Shown here: piece by piece, positions 5,159 to 10,567 of the stretch
How positions within the stretch are numbered: the first letter of the stretch is position 1
How the letters are laid out: each line of letters begins with the position of its first letter
Source: Nitrospirota bacterium
GTDB lineage: Bacteria > Nitrospirota > RBG-16-64-22 > JACRHK01
DNA length: 12,099 nt
NCBI GenBank assembly: GCA_016217625.1
Contig: JACRHK010000103.1
Location: forward strand, 1 to 12,099
Direction: 5' to 3'
Program-made: the position numbers and the translations under genes
Notes under the pieces: generated by a model
The model's input: only the letters and a program-made list of their open reading frames with translations
Database searches by the model: none
What the model was told of the DNA's origin: nothing

Positions 5159-5167
5159 ATTATAGCA
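5159..5167 (-). promoter_or_regulatory. Extended -10 promoter for the small protein/nucleotidyltransferase pair
   Basis: Read on the minus strand, TGCTATAAT gives a consensus TATAAT (5164 down to 5159) preceded by the TGn extension. No good -35 is visible. The start site would fall at about 5152, only a few bases before ATG 5149, so the mRNA would be leaderless or nearly so. Confidence 0.45.
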
Positions 5168-5305
5168 GTTTTCAAGGGATCGGATCGCGCGATCTTGCTG
5201 ATGGATCTCCCCTGCAACGGCTATGGGCAGACCCGGCGTGGAAGCGTTTGCTTGAAACGGCGCGCGGGCGCAACCGCGCCTGCGCGAATCCCGTGACAAG
5301 CTGAT

Positions 5306-6613
5306 TTATAAATTGTATCCCGTCTCGTTGTGCAGGGCGGTGTCGAGCCCCTGCACCTCTTCCTCGTGGCTCACGCGCAGGCCGTGGAGGGCGTCGAGGA
5401 CCTTCAGGATGAGGTATGTGACGCCTCCGCACCAGACGGCCGTGGCCGCGATGCCCGTAAGCTGGGTCAGGACCTGCTGCCCCATCGTGATGCCCTGGGC
5501 GTAGCCCACGCCGCCTAACGTGCCGGCGAACACGCCGGTCAGGAGCGTCCCGATGGTGCCGCCCACGCCGTGCACCGGGAACACGTCGAGCGAGTCATCC
5601 ACGTGGAGCCGGCGCTTCATGTAGTTGGTCGCCAAGAAGCAACAGACCCCCGCCGTGGCGCCGATGATCAAGGCTCCCCCGGGGCCGACGAAGCCCGAGG
5701 CCGGCGTGATGGTCCCCAGGCCCGCGACCATGCCGGTGACGATGCCGAGCACGGAGGGCTTCCCGTAGCGGACCCACTCGCTGAACATCCAGGCCAGCGA
5801 TCCCGAGGCGGCGCCGATATGCGTAACCAGCATGGCCATGCCGGCCGTGCCGTCGGCGGCGAGGGCGCTCCCCGCGTTGAACCCGAACCAGCCGACCCAG
5901 AGCATGCAGGCGCCGGCCACCGTCATCGTCAGGTTGTGCGGCGGCATGGGCGTCTCCGGGAACCCCTTGCGCTTCCGGAGCACCAGCGCCGAAACCAGCG
6001 CCGCCATCCCGGCATTGAGGTGCACGACCGTCCCGCCCGCGAAGTCCATGATCCCCATCTTCTGGAGCCAGCCGTCACCCCACACCCAGTGGCACACGGG
6101 TATATAGACCAGCAGCAACCAAAGCAGGCTGAAAAGCAGCATGCCTGTGAACTTTATTCTTTCCGCGAACGCTCCGACGATAAGCGCCGGGGTGATGATG
6201 GCGAACGTGAGCTGGAACATGGCGAAGACCGTCTCGGGGATGGTGCCCTTGAGCGTGCCCGCGTCGATTCCTCCCATGAGCGCCCTGCTGAGGCCGCCCA
6301 GCCAAGCGTTGATGGAGCCTCCGTCGCCGAACGCCAAGCTGTAGCCGAACAACACCCACACGATGGAGACGATGCAGGTGATGGCGAAGCACTGCATGAG
6401 GACCGATAGCGCGTTCTTCGCGCGCACGAGCCCCGCGTAGAAGAGGGCCAAGCCGGGGATGGTCATGAAGAGGACGAGCACGGTGGCCGTGAGCATCCAG
6501 GCGGTGTTGGCCGCGTTGAGCGTGGGGGCCTCGGCCGCCCATGTCTCCGACGGGATGAAGGTGAGCAAAGCGATGACAGCGAGACGCGAGCCGATCAAGT
6601 GATGGAATCTCAT
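5306..6613 (-). CDS. amt: Ammonium transporter, Amt family
   Basis: This 435-residue membrane protein conducts ammonium/ammonia across the inner membrane. An N-terminal signal peptide (cleavage near SETWA, 26) precedes about 11 membrane helices, as in E. coli AmtB. Key residues are present: the FQ of the phenylalanine gate (F133), Asp190 in DFAGGTVVH, and the pore twin histidines His198 (VVHLNAG) and His348 (FPVHGVGG). The cytosolic tail ends with GLDTALHNETGYNL, a conserved PII-contact-type tail. ATG 6613 is chosen because AGGAGG lies 5 nt upstream; an in-frame GTG at 6619 falls within that Shine-Dalgarno sequence. No glnK/glnB lies next to it in the window. A sigma-54 promoter match upstream implies nitrogen-responsive expression. 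Confidence 0.96.
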   Translation of the reverse strand: MRFHHLIGSRLAVIALLTFIPSETWAAEAPTLNAANTAWMLTATVLVLFMTIPGLALFYAGLVRAKNALSVLMQCFAITCIVSIVWVLFGYSLAFGDGGSINAWLGGLSRALMGGIDAGTLKGTIPETVFAMFQLTFAIITPALIVGAFAERIKFTGMLLFSLLWLLLVYIPVCHWVWGDGWLQKMGIMDFAGGTVVHLNAGMAALVSALVLRKRKGFPETPMPPHNLTMTVAGACMLWVGWFGFNAGSALAADGTAGMAMLVTHIGAASGSLAWMFSEWVRYGKPSVLGIVTGMVAGLGTITPASGFVGPGGALIIGATAGVCCFLATNYMKRRLHVDDSLDVFPVHGVGGTIGTLLTGVFAGTLGGVGYAQGITMGQQVLTQLTGIAATAVWCGGVTYLILKVLDALHGLRVSHEEEVQGLDTALHNETGYNL

Positions 6614-6665
6614 GGGCACCTCCTGTTGTCCGAGTCCTTGTCCCGCGGGCGGCCATGACGCTACG

Positions 6666-6685
6666 AAGAATTGTTCAAAATTCTT
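6666..6685. repeat. AT-rich inverted repeat in the amt leader
   Basis: AAGAATT (6666-6672) and AATTCTT (6679-6685) are perfect inverted copies separated by 6 nt, about 50 nt upstream of the amt start. The repeat stands out from GC-rich surroundings. It may be an operator or a leader hairpin. Confidence 0.35.
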
Positions 6686-6724
6686 GCGTCCCCGTCCTCC
6701 GTGGCCCTAACCCAGCACTCTTCT

Positions 6725-6748
6725 AAAGCATTTCCCCCGGTATGTCAA
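6725..6748 (-). promoter_or_regulatory. Possible secondary sigma-70 promoter for amt
   Basis: Read on the minus strand, TTGACA (6748 down to 6743) is followed after 17 nt by TAGAAG, just after 6726. The -35 is perfect and the -10 matches at 4 of 6. It lies downstream of the sigma-54 site and would give basal transcription. Confidence 0.35.
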
Positions 6749-6761
6749 GAGGGCAGGGAAT

Positions 6762-6777
6762 TGCAAGTGTGATGCCA
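6762..6777 (-). promoter_or_regulatory. Sigma-54 (-24/-12) promoter for amt
   Basis: On the minus strand, TGGCATCACACTTGCA matches TGGCACG-N4-TTGCW at 10 of 12 defined positions, with exact TGGCA and TTGCA halves and correct spacing. Transcription would start near 6751, leaving a leader of about 140 nt. NtrC/sigma-54 control of amt genes under nitrogen limitation is well known in proteobacteria, so the position fits the gene. Confidence 0.8.
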
Positions 6778-6786
6778 CCTGAGCAG

Positions 6787-6816
6787 TTGATTGCTTCCTA
6801 AGGAGGATGGTATATT
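6787..6816 (+). promoter_or_regulatory. Sigma-70-like promoter for the SelT/W/H-family gene
   Basis: TTGATT (6787-6792), an 18-nt spacer and TATATT (6811-6816) would start transcription near 6823, before the RBS AGGAGA (6830-6835). It lies only 9 nt from the -24 element of the divergent amt promoter, so the two may affect each other. Confidence 0.45.
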
Positions 6817-6842
6817 CAACCTATATCGCAGGAGACGGGAAA

Positions 6843-7133
6843 ATGGCCGATCGACCACGGGTCGAGATCGAATACTGTACGCAGTGCCGTTGGCTGCTGC
6901 GGGCAGCCTGGATGGCGCAGGAGCTGCTGACGACGTTCGAGGCGGAGCTGGGCGGGGTCGCGCTGGTGCCGGGCGCCGGCGGGGTCTTTGAAGTCCGCGT
7001 GAACGGTGCGCCGATCTGGTCCCGGAAGGAGCAGGGGCGATTCCCGGAGATCAAAGAGCTGAAGCAGCTTATCCGGGATCGCGTGGCCCCGGGGAAAGAC
7101 CTCGGCCATTCGGCGCGGAAGGCCCCCAGTTGA
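6843..7133 (+). CDS. SelT/SelW/SelH (Rdx) family thioredoxin-like protein, Cys form
   Basis: This 96-residue protein of the Rdx family has a thioredoxin-like fold with a CxxC redox motif near the N-terminus: Cys12 and Cys15 in EYCTQCRW. In selenoprotein members the second Cys is selenocysteine; here it is an ordinary Cys codon. The family-typical C-terminal part follows, with GVFEVRVNG, IWSRKEQGRFPEIKELKQLIRD and a final LGHS. ATG 6843 is chosen because AGGAGA lies 7 nt upstream and the protein then starts as the family does. An in-frame ATG at 6807 has a Shine-Dalgarno sequence directly abutting it and adds 12 non-conserved residues. The exact substrate of bacterial members is not known; a thiol redox role is inferred from the motif. 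Confidence 0.92.
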   Translation: MADRPRVEIEYCTQCRWLLRAAWMAQELLTTFEAELGGVALVPGAGGVFEVRVNGAPIWSRKEQGRFPEIKELKQLIRDRVAPGKDLGHSARKAPS

Positions 7134-7324
7134 TTTCCTCTTTCCTCCCCTGGTATCCTACCTTCTGAGAAAGGGGAGGGCTTTCCTTCCCGGTCTATTT
7201 CTTCACGATTCTCCGGCATTTTTCCCTAATGGCTCTCGCCTTCTTTCCTTTTGAACGTTTTTCTCCTCTCATGTGACTTACGGGGTGAAGAAGGGGAAAC
7301 TCATCCGGCTGCCCCCAAAAACGA
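7134..7324. other. Intergenic region with a weak stem-loop; no gene seen
   Basis: CCTCCCCT (7144-7151) and AGGGGAGG (7172-7179) form an 8-bp stem with a 20-nt loop that itself holds GGTA/TACC, followed by a pyrimidine-rich CTTTCCTTCCC. It may be a poor terminator for the redox gene. The rest, to about 7324, shows no credible ORF with RBS and no RNA gene I recognise. Confidence 0.4.
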
Positions 7325-7480
7325 CTCTCGCACTCATGAACTGAAGGACGGGAGGGCTGTGCCCAAGAGATAAACCACTGCTCCTTCCTGGATCCGTCCC
7401 GGGCATGCCTGTCCTGAGCGGCTCGACTGAGTTCGCCAAAGTCCTGTCGAAGGGACGTGAAACGGCCTGTTATTTTTTCG
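7325..7480. repeat. Dispersed intergenic repeat, copy 1
   Basis: The core at 7401-7470 matches 8659-8728 at about 66 of 70 positions. It includes TGTCCTGAGCGGCTCGACTG and TCCTGTCGAAGGGACGTGAA. A weaker match extends upstream from the CTGAAGGACGG segment at about 7341. It ends in GGCCTGTTATTTTTTCG, which reaches into the last codons of the minus-strand antitoxin gene. Confidence 0.85.
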
Positions 7481-7787
7481 CCCGCTTCTGGCCCGCCTCT
7501 TTGACCAAGGCCTCGTGAAGCAGCGTCTTGATGTAGCTCTGATACTTCGGAATCCCTTTGCGCCTGGCCAGGCGTTTGGCCTGATCCAGATCGGTGACCG
7601 GCAGCCGGATGCTCACCTGTTTGGTCGGAGGCGCCAGCACATAGGGGCGTTTCAGTTCCCCCCGGTCTTCCCGCTCCTCGTCCAGAAAGGCCGGTTCAAT
7701 CTCTTCCAGGATGCAGTCGGGGCAGAACCATTGGCCTTGATCATCCTGATACATCTCCTGGCCACATTTTTTACACGTCTTTGTCAT
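7470..7787 (-). CDS. Zinc-ribbon plus CopG/RHH-type antitoxin
   Basis: This 105-residue protein begins with a zinc-ribbon-like module, with CxxC at 5/8 (CKKCGQ) and CxxC at 22/25 (CPDC). An acidic linker (28-45) leads to a ribbon-helix-helix segment (about 56-95, KQVSIRLPVTDLDQAKRLAR, then KGIPKYQSYIKTLLHEAL) typical of CopG/BrnA-like antitoxins. RHH proteins bind operator dyads and repress their own operon while neutralising the toxin. It starts with a 4-bp ATGA overlap with the upstream toxin gene, so the two are coupled. The fused zinc ribbon is not part of the standard antitoxin layout. The final residues, AKK, lie in the terminal part of a dispersed repeat. Confidence 0.8.
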   Translation of the reverse strand: MTKTCKKCGQEMYQDDQGQWFCPDCILEEIEPAFLDEEREDRGELKRPYVLAPPTKQVSIRLPVTDLDQAKRLARRKGIPKYQSYIKTLLHEALVKEAGQKRAKK

Positions 7788-8065
7788 CGCTTCCTCATCT
7801 CCCGATGCCAGAGGAGGATTTGTTTTCTTTTGGAAGGCCAGGCGGTGATCACATGGTAGTGGTCGGCGCTTCGTCGAATGAAGACCACGGTCAGAAATCG
7901 TCCCTTGAAGGTTCGACCCACGGCCTTCAACACCGGACCCCTCTGACCGATCACCACCATCGGGCCAGAGAAAACCTCCTCGAATTCCTCCTCATGAATG
8001 TCACCATGCCGCACCTTATAATGCGGCTTCTTTGCTTCTTTATCATAGGCAAACGTAATGTTCAT
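7784..8065 (-). CDS. BrnT-like toxin (RelE-superfamily-type)
   Basis: This 93-residue protein has the layout of BrnT/DUF4258-like toxins: a short N-terminal strand, KVRHGDIHEEEFEEVFSGP (helix ending in the family's FxxP-like turn), GRTFKGRFLTVVFI, and then HVITAWPSKRKQ. The last segment resembles the ARxMTxKE end-motif of BrnT. Members of this group are ribosome-independent RNases that inhibit translation. The toxin comes first and the antitoxin second, as in brnTA, with a 4-bp ATGA overlap. A Shine-Dalgarno sequence before ATG 8065 is poor (ACAGG directly adjacent), which would keep translation low. The assignment rests on fold pattern and context, not on a database match. Confidence 0.75.
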   Translation of the reverse strand: MNITFAYDKEAKKPHYKVRHGDIHEEEFEEVFSGPMVVIGQRGPVLKAVGRTFKGRFLTVVFIRRSADHYHVITAWPSKRKQILLWHREMRKR

Positions 8066-8110
8066 CCTGTATCGACTTGTCTATACAAACAAATAGTAGC
8101 TCAAAAGGTG

Positions 8111-8130
8111 GGTTCAAGTCAATTTGAACC
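8111..8130. promoter_or_regulatory. Candidate operator and promoter of the toxin-antitoxin operon
   Basis: GGTTCAA (8111-8117) and TTGAACC (8124-8130) are perfect 7-bp inverted repeats with a 6-nt centre. On the minus strand a TTGACT -35 (8122 down to 8117) lies in the centre, with a TACTAT -10 after 18 nt. A dyad over the -35 suits autorepression by the RHH antitoxin. A second small dyad, TTGT-N4-ACAA, is at 8077-8088 near the start site. Confidence 0.5.
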
Positions 8131-8160
8131 TTTTCCCGCCCTCCTGTGACCCACTGGGCA

Positions 8161-8183
8161 GGGAGGGGAATGGGTCCCCTCCC
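8161..8183 (+). repeat. 9-bp hairpin in the leader of the secreted-protein gene
   Basis: GGGAGGGGA (8161-8169) pairs with TCCCCTCCC (8175-8183) around a 5-nt loop, ending 8 nt before the Shine-Dalgarno sequence at 8192-8197. It could affect translation or end a transcript from the left; no T-tract follows. Confidence 0.4.
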
Positions 8184-8204
8184 AAACAGAGAGGAGGGAA
8201 CAAA

Positions 8205-8573
8205 ATGAAAACTCAAACAAACACTCAAGTTATCTTAGCCGTGATGGCTGCCGGCCGGCTGGCTTTCGGCCTGGCTGGGGAAGCTTGGGCACAGTCAAAG
8301 CCGGCCCCAGTCCCTGTTGTCTCTCGCTACGGCTTCAGCCCGGTTCCTTCGCCGAAGCTGCCCATGGGGCAGGAGGTTCAGAAAATCAAACACCCCGAGC
8401 TGAGAGACTTCTCTGACGGAAAGGGAAGGGTGCTTCCGAAACCCTTTGGATGCAACGAGCCGCCCTACCGGCCGGCTGTCCCGACCTATGACTCCCGCAC
8501 CCATACACTGATTAACGGGCGTCTAGTTCCCTGGGAGCTTGTGTATACAATAGAGCGCTTGCAAAGACAATGA
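8205..8573 (+). CDS. Small secreted protein of unknown function
   Basis: This 122-residue protein starts at ATG 8205, with GAGGAGG 7 nt upstream; earlier in-frame starts lack an RBS and would precede the signal peptide. The N-terminus is a probable Sec signal peptide ending at GEAWA (about 28), though its hydrophobic core contains an Arg and is weak. The mature part is Pro-rich (KPAPVPVVSRYGFSPVPSPK) with no membrane segment and a single Cys (KPFGCNEPP). It ends in a segment, NGRLVPWELVYTIERLQRQ, that looks helical. I recognise no family. It is divergent from the toxin-antitoxin operon and separated from it by the dyad region. Confidence 0.7.
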   Translation: MKTQTNTQVILAVMAAGRLAFGLAGEAWAQSKPAPVPVVSRYGFSPVPSPKLPMGQEVQKIKHPELRDFSDGKGRVLPKPFGCNEPPYRPAVPTYDSRTHTLINGRLVPWELVYTIERLQRQ

Positions 8574-8585
8574 GAGCCAGTCCCT

Positions 8586-8736
8586 CGCTCTCACGATCTG
8601 AAGGACGGAACGGTTGTACCAAAGAGATACCTCACCGGTTCCTTCGATGGCTTGTTCTGGGCATGCATGTCCTGAGCGGCTCGACTGAGCTCGCCGAAGT
8701 CCTGTCGAAGGGACGTGAAACGGCCCGTTTTTTTCG
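8586..8736. repeat. Dispersed intergenic repeat, copy 2
   Basis: It is homologous to 7325-7480, with a near-identical 70-bp core at 8659-8728 and weaker similarity back to CTGAAGGACGG at about 8597. It ends in AAACGGCCCGTTTTTTT, a short self-complementary run followed by T residues that could help end transcription of the preceding gene. Confidence 0.85.
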
Positions 8737-8740
8737 CTAT

Positions 8741-8814
8741 CAGCTTTCAGCGGTCAGCTCTCAGCAAGGACACCTGCTCCTCCCTTCAAGCTGAATGCTG
8801 AACGCTGAGAGCTG
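8741..8814. repeat. 25-bp imperfect inverted repeat at the 3' end of the DAHP-synthase-like gene
   Basis: The left arm at 8741-8765 (CAGCTTTCAGCGG...) and the right arm at 8790-8814 (...GCTGAGAGCTG) are inverted copies matching at about 21 of 25 positions, with a 24-nt loop. Each arm is built of TCAGC iterations. The right arm abuts the stop codon of the minus-strand gene, so it may serve as its terminator or protect the mRNA 3' end. Confidence 0.65.
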
Positions 8815-9933
8815 CTATGCCTGGGTGAACCGGGCGGCCAGGGCTTTCCGTTTCTCGTAGGCCTCGCGGGCGATGGCGACATCTTCTAGGAAAGCTTCCA
8901 GCTCCTCCAGTAGCAGCGCCTGCGGGCCGTCGCAGAGGGCCCTCTCCGGGGCCGGGTGGAAATCGACCAAGACCATGTTGGCGCCGGCGATGACCCCTTG
9001 GGCCGTAGCGTGGAAGATGTCCAAGATGCCGTCCGGCGCACGGTCCCGACGACCGACGGAGTGGGAGGGGTCGATGCAGATGGGCAGGCGGGTGAGCCGC
9101 TTAACGACGGGTACGTGAGCAAAGTCCACGAAGTTCCGGTGGGGATCCCCCAGGTGGGATTTGACCCCGCGGAGGCAGAAGACGATCCGCCGGTTCCCCT
9201 CGCTCGCCACGTATTCGCAGGCGTTCAGCGACTCCTCCAGCGTGATCCCCATCCCCCGCTTCACGAGCACCGGGAACTCGTCCTGCTGTCCCACGACCTT
9301 CAGGAGCTCGAAGTTCTGGGCGTTCCGGGTTCCGATCTGGAGCATGACGCCAGTCGGGTTCCCCGACTCGGTCAGAGCCTTCCGGATCTCGTCGATGTGG
9401 TCTTCGTGGGTGATCTCCATGGTGATGACCTTGATGCCGTACTTCCCCGCCAGCTCAAAGACGTAGGAGAGGCAGGCCTGGCCGTGGCCCTGGAAGTCGT
9501 AGGGGCTTGTCCGGGGTTTGTAGGCGCCCATCCGGGTGGTCGTCAGGCCGGCTTTCTGCAAGGCCCGCAGCATCTGCTCCACGTGCTCGCGGGTGTCCAC
9601 GGCGCAGAGGCCGGCAAAGACGTGGAAGGCGTCCTGGTTGAACACGACGCCGTTGTATTCAAAGCCGACCGCCTCCACCTGCCCCTGGTGGCGGCCGATG
9701 AGGCGGTACTTCTCCGAGATCTTCACGACCCGCTCCACGCCCGGCAGCTCCTCGATAGCTTCCCGGGGGAGGGTCGCGGTGGAGCCGATGAGATAAACCT
9801 CCGTGAGCGTGCGGGTGGCGCCTTTCACGGAGTGGACCTTAGCCGTCACGCCCGGATACTGCTTCAGATGCTGGAGCACCTGGTGCAGCTCCTGGCCCTT
9901 CGGGTCGATCTCGGGTTTCATAATGATGATCAT
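8815..9933 (-). CDS. DAHP synthase family protein (AroF/AroG class I-beta type), divergent active site
   Basis: This 372-residue protein has an N-terminal ferredoxin-like regulatory region (about 1-85) and a TIM-barrel DAHP synthase domain (about 100-350). Conserved parts include YKPRTSPYDFQG (137-149), IGTRNAQNFELL (200-211), VLVKRG (222-227), DPSHS (288-292) and DGPQ (335-338). The class joins phosphoenolpyruvate and erythrose 4-phosphate in the first step of aromatic amino acid synthesis. Several positions differ from the norm: AGPCS is AGLCA (Cys110 kept), CERG is CLRG, TRNT is HRNF, and the metal-ligand Glu of VEVHP is Asp324. ATG 9933 is preferred because AAGGAG lies 9 nt upstream and the family starts MIIxMKP. 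It is isolated from other aromatic pathway genes, so a paralogous or altered role is possible. Confidence 0.88.
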   Translation of the reverse strand: MIIIMKPEIDPKGQELHQVLQHLKQYPGVTAKVHSVKGATRTLTEVYLIGSTATLPREAIEELPGVERVVKISEKYRLIGRHQGQVEAVGFEYNGVVFNQDAFHVFAGLCAVDTREHVEQMLRALQKAGLTTTRMGAYKPRTSPYDFQGHGQACLSYVFELAGKYGIKVITMEITHEDHIDEIRKALTESGNPTGVMLQIGTRNAQNFELLKVVGQQDEFPVLVKRGMGITLEESLNACEYVASEGNRRIVFCLRGVKSHLGDPHRNFVDFAHVPVVKRLTRLPICIDPSHSVGRRDRAPDGILDIFHATAQGVIAGANMVLVDFHPAPERALCDGPQALLLEELEAFLEDVAIAREAYEKRKALAARFTQA

Positions 9934-10026
9934 CGCAAGGGACTCCTTCATGACCTTCCGATTTCCCCCCGGCTGCATCCGGAACCTCGGGACTCCGCCG
10001 GACGGGAGAGGCGGATCACAAGAGGT

Positions 10027-10032
10027 ATTGTA
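10027..10032 (-). promoter_or_regulatory. Possible -10 element for the DAHP-synthase-like gene
   Basis: TACAAT on the minus strand (one base off consensus) lies about 95 nt before the chosen start. The corresponding -35 is poor, so support is weak. Confidence 0.3.
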
Positions 10033-10077
10033 GCGGGTTCGTCGTTTTCTTGGAAGGGAAAAATGCCGGGGGGATTC

Positions 10078-10554
10078 CTATCCGGTGCGGAGCCAGTCGG
10101 CGCGGGTGATGGCGTAGAGGTGGAACGTCTCCGGTTCCGCCTTGGCATGAAGATGGCCCCGGACGATTCCTTCCCGCTGCATCCCGATCCTGGATAGGAC
10201 GCGCTCCGAGGCCGGATTGGAAGGTTGGCACAGGGCTTCAATCCGGTCCAGGCCCATCCGGTTAAACCCGAACGCGAGCACGGACCGCAAGGCCTCCGCC
10301 ATCAACCCCTGTCCCCGATGGGCGCGCTCCAGCCAGAAGCCGATCTCGGCGCATCCCGTATCCCGTTCCCACCGGATGAACCCCACGAAGCCAATCGCCT
10401 TGTCTGTTGCCTTGTGGAAAATCTGCCAGTTGCTCGGGAGCCCCAACCTCCGGTTGGGGAGGCTGTTGGATCCGCGAGCCTTCTCCTGCGAGGCGATAGG
10501 TTGCGGGCGGAGGTGGAGGCGTTTCGTGTCCAGGGGTGGGGGTGTCCAACTCAT
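10078..10554 (-). CDS. GNAT acetyltransferase (RimJ/RimL-like) with a shortened N-terminal half
   Basis: This 158-residue protein carries the acetyl-CoA binding motif HRGQGLMAEAL (79-89, RxxGxG/A pattern) and the typical strands around it: IGFVGFIRW (54-62), CAEIGFWLE (68-76) and the C-terminal NPASERVLSRIGMQREG (113-129). It belongs to the Acetyltransf_3 type that modifies N-termini or small molecules. The opening TKRLHLRP (10-17) is also typical. The stretch between it and WQIF (43-46) is only about 25 residues, whereas family members usually have about 60-70 there, including the acceptor-site helices. ATG 10554 is used; GTG 10563 is an alternative, and neither has a clear Shine-Dalgarno sequence. 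It begins 13 nt after the esterase stop, so translation may be coupled. Confidence 0.8.
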   Translation of the reverse strand: MSWTPPPLDTKRLHLRPQPIASQEKARGSNSLPNRRLGLPSNWQIFHKATDKAIGFVGFIRWERDTGCAEIGFWLERAHRGQGLMAEALRSVLAFGFNRMGLDRIEALCQPSNPASERVLSRIGMQREGIVRGHLHAKAEPETFHLYAITRADWLRTG

Positions 10555-10567
10555 TGTTGTCACAGCA

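Noticed and set aside
5570-6409. A 279-codon plus-strand frame opposite amt
   Set aside because: It is a charged low-complexity product, antisense to a well-supported transporter.
6807-6842. Upstream ATG for the SelT/W/H-family gene
   Set aside because: The AGGAGG directly abuts this ATG with no spacing, and the extra residues are not family-like; ATG 6843 has a well-placed RBS.
7325-8736. CRISPR array
   Set aside because: The two repeat copies are over 1.2 kb apart, each about 150 bp long, with genes between them and no regular spacers.
8570-8794. A 74-codon frame on the plus strand after the secreted-protein gene
   Set aside because: It is made of the dispersed repeat (VLSGSTELAEVLSKG) and the TCAGC inverted repeat, has no RBS and overlaps the previous stop.
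8956-10197. A 413-codon open frame on the plus strand
   Set aside because: It is antisense to the DAHP-synthase-like gene, whose family motifs are clear; the frame is open only because of GC-rich codon bias.
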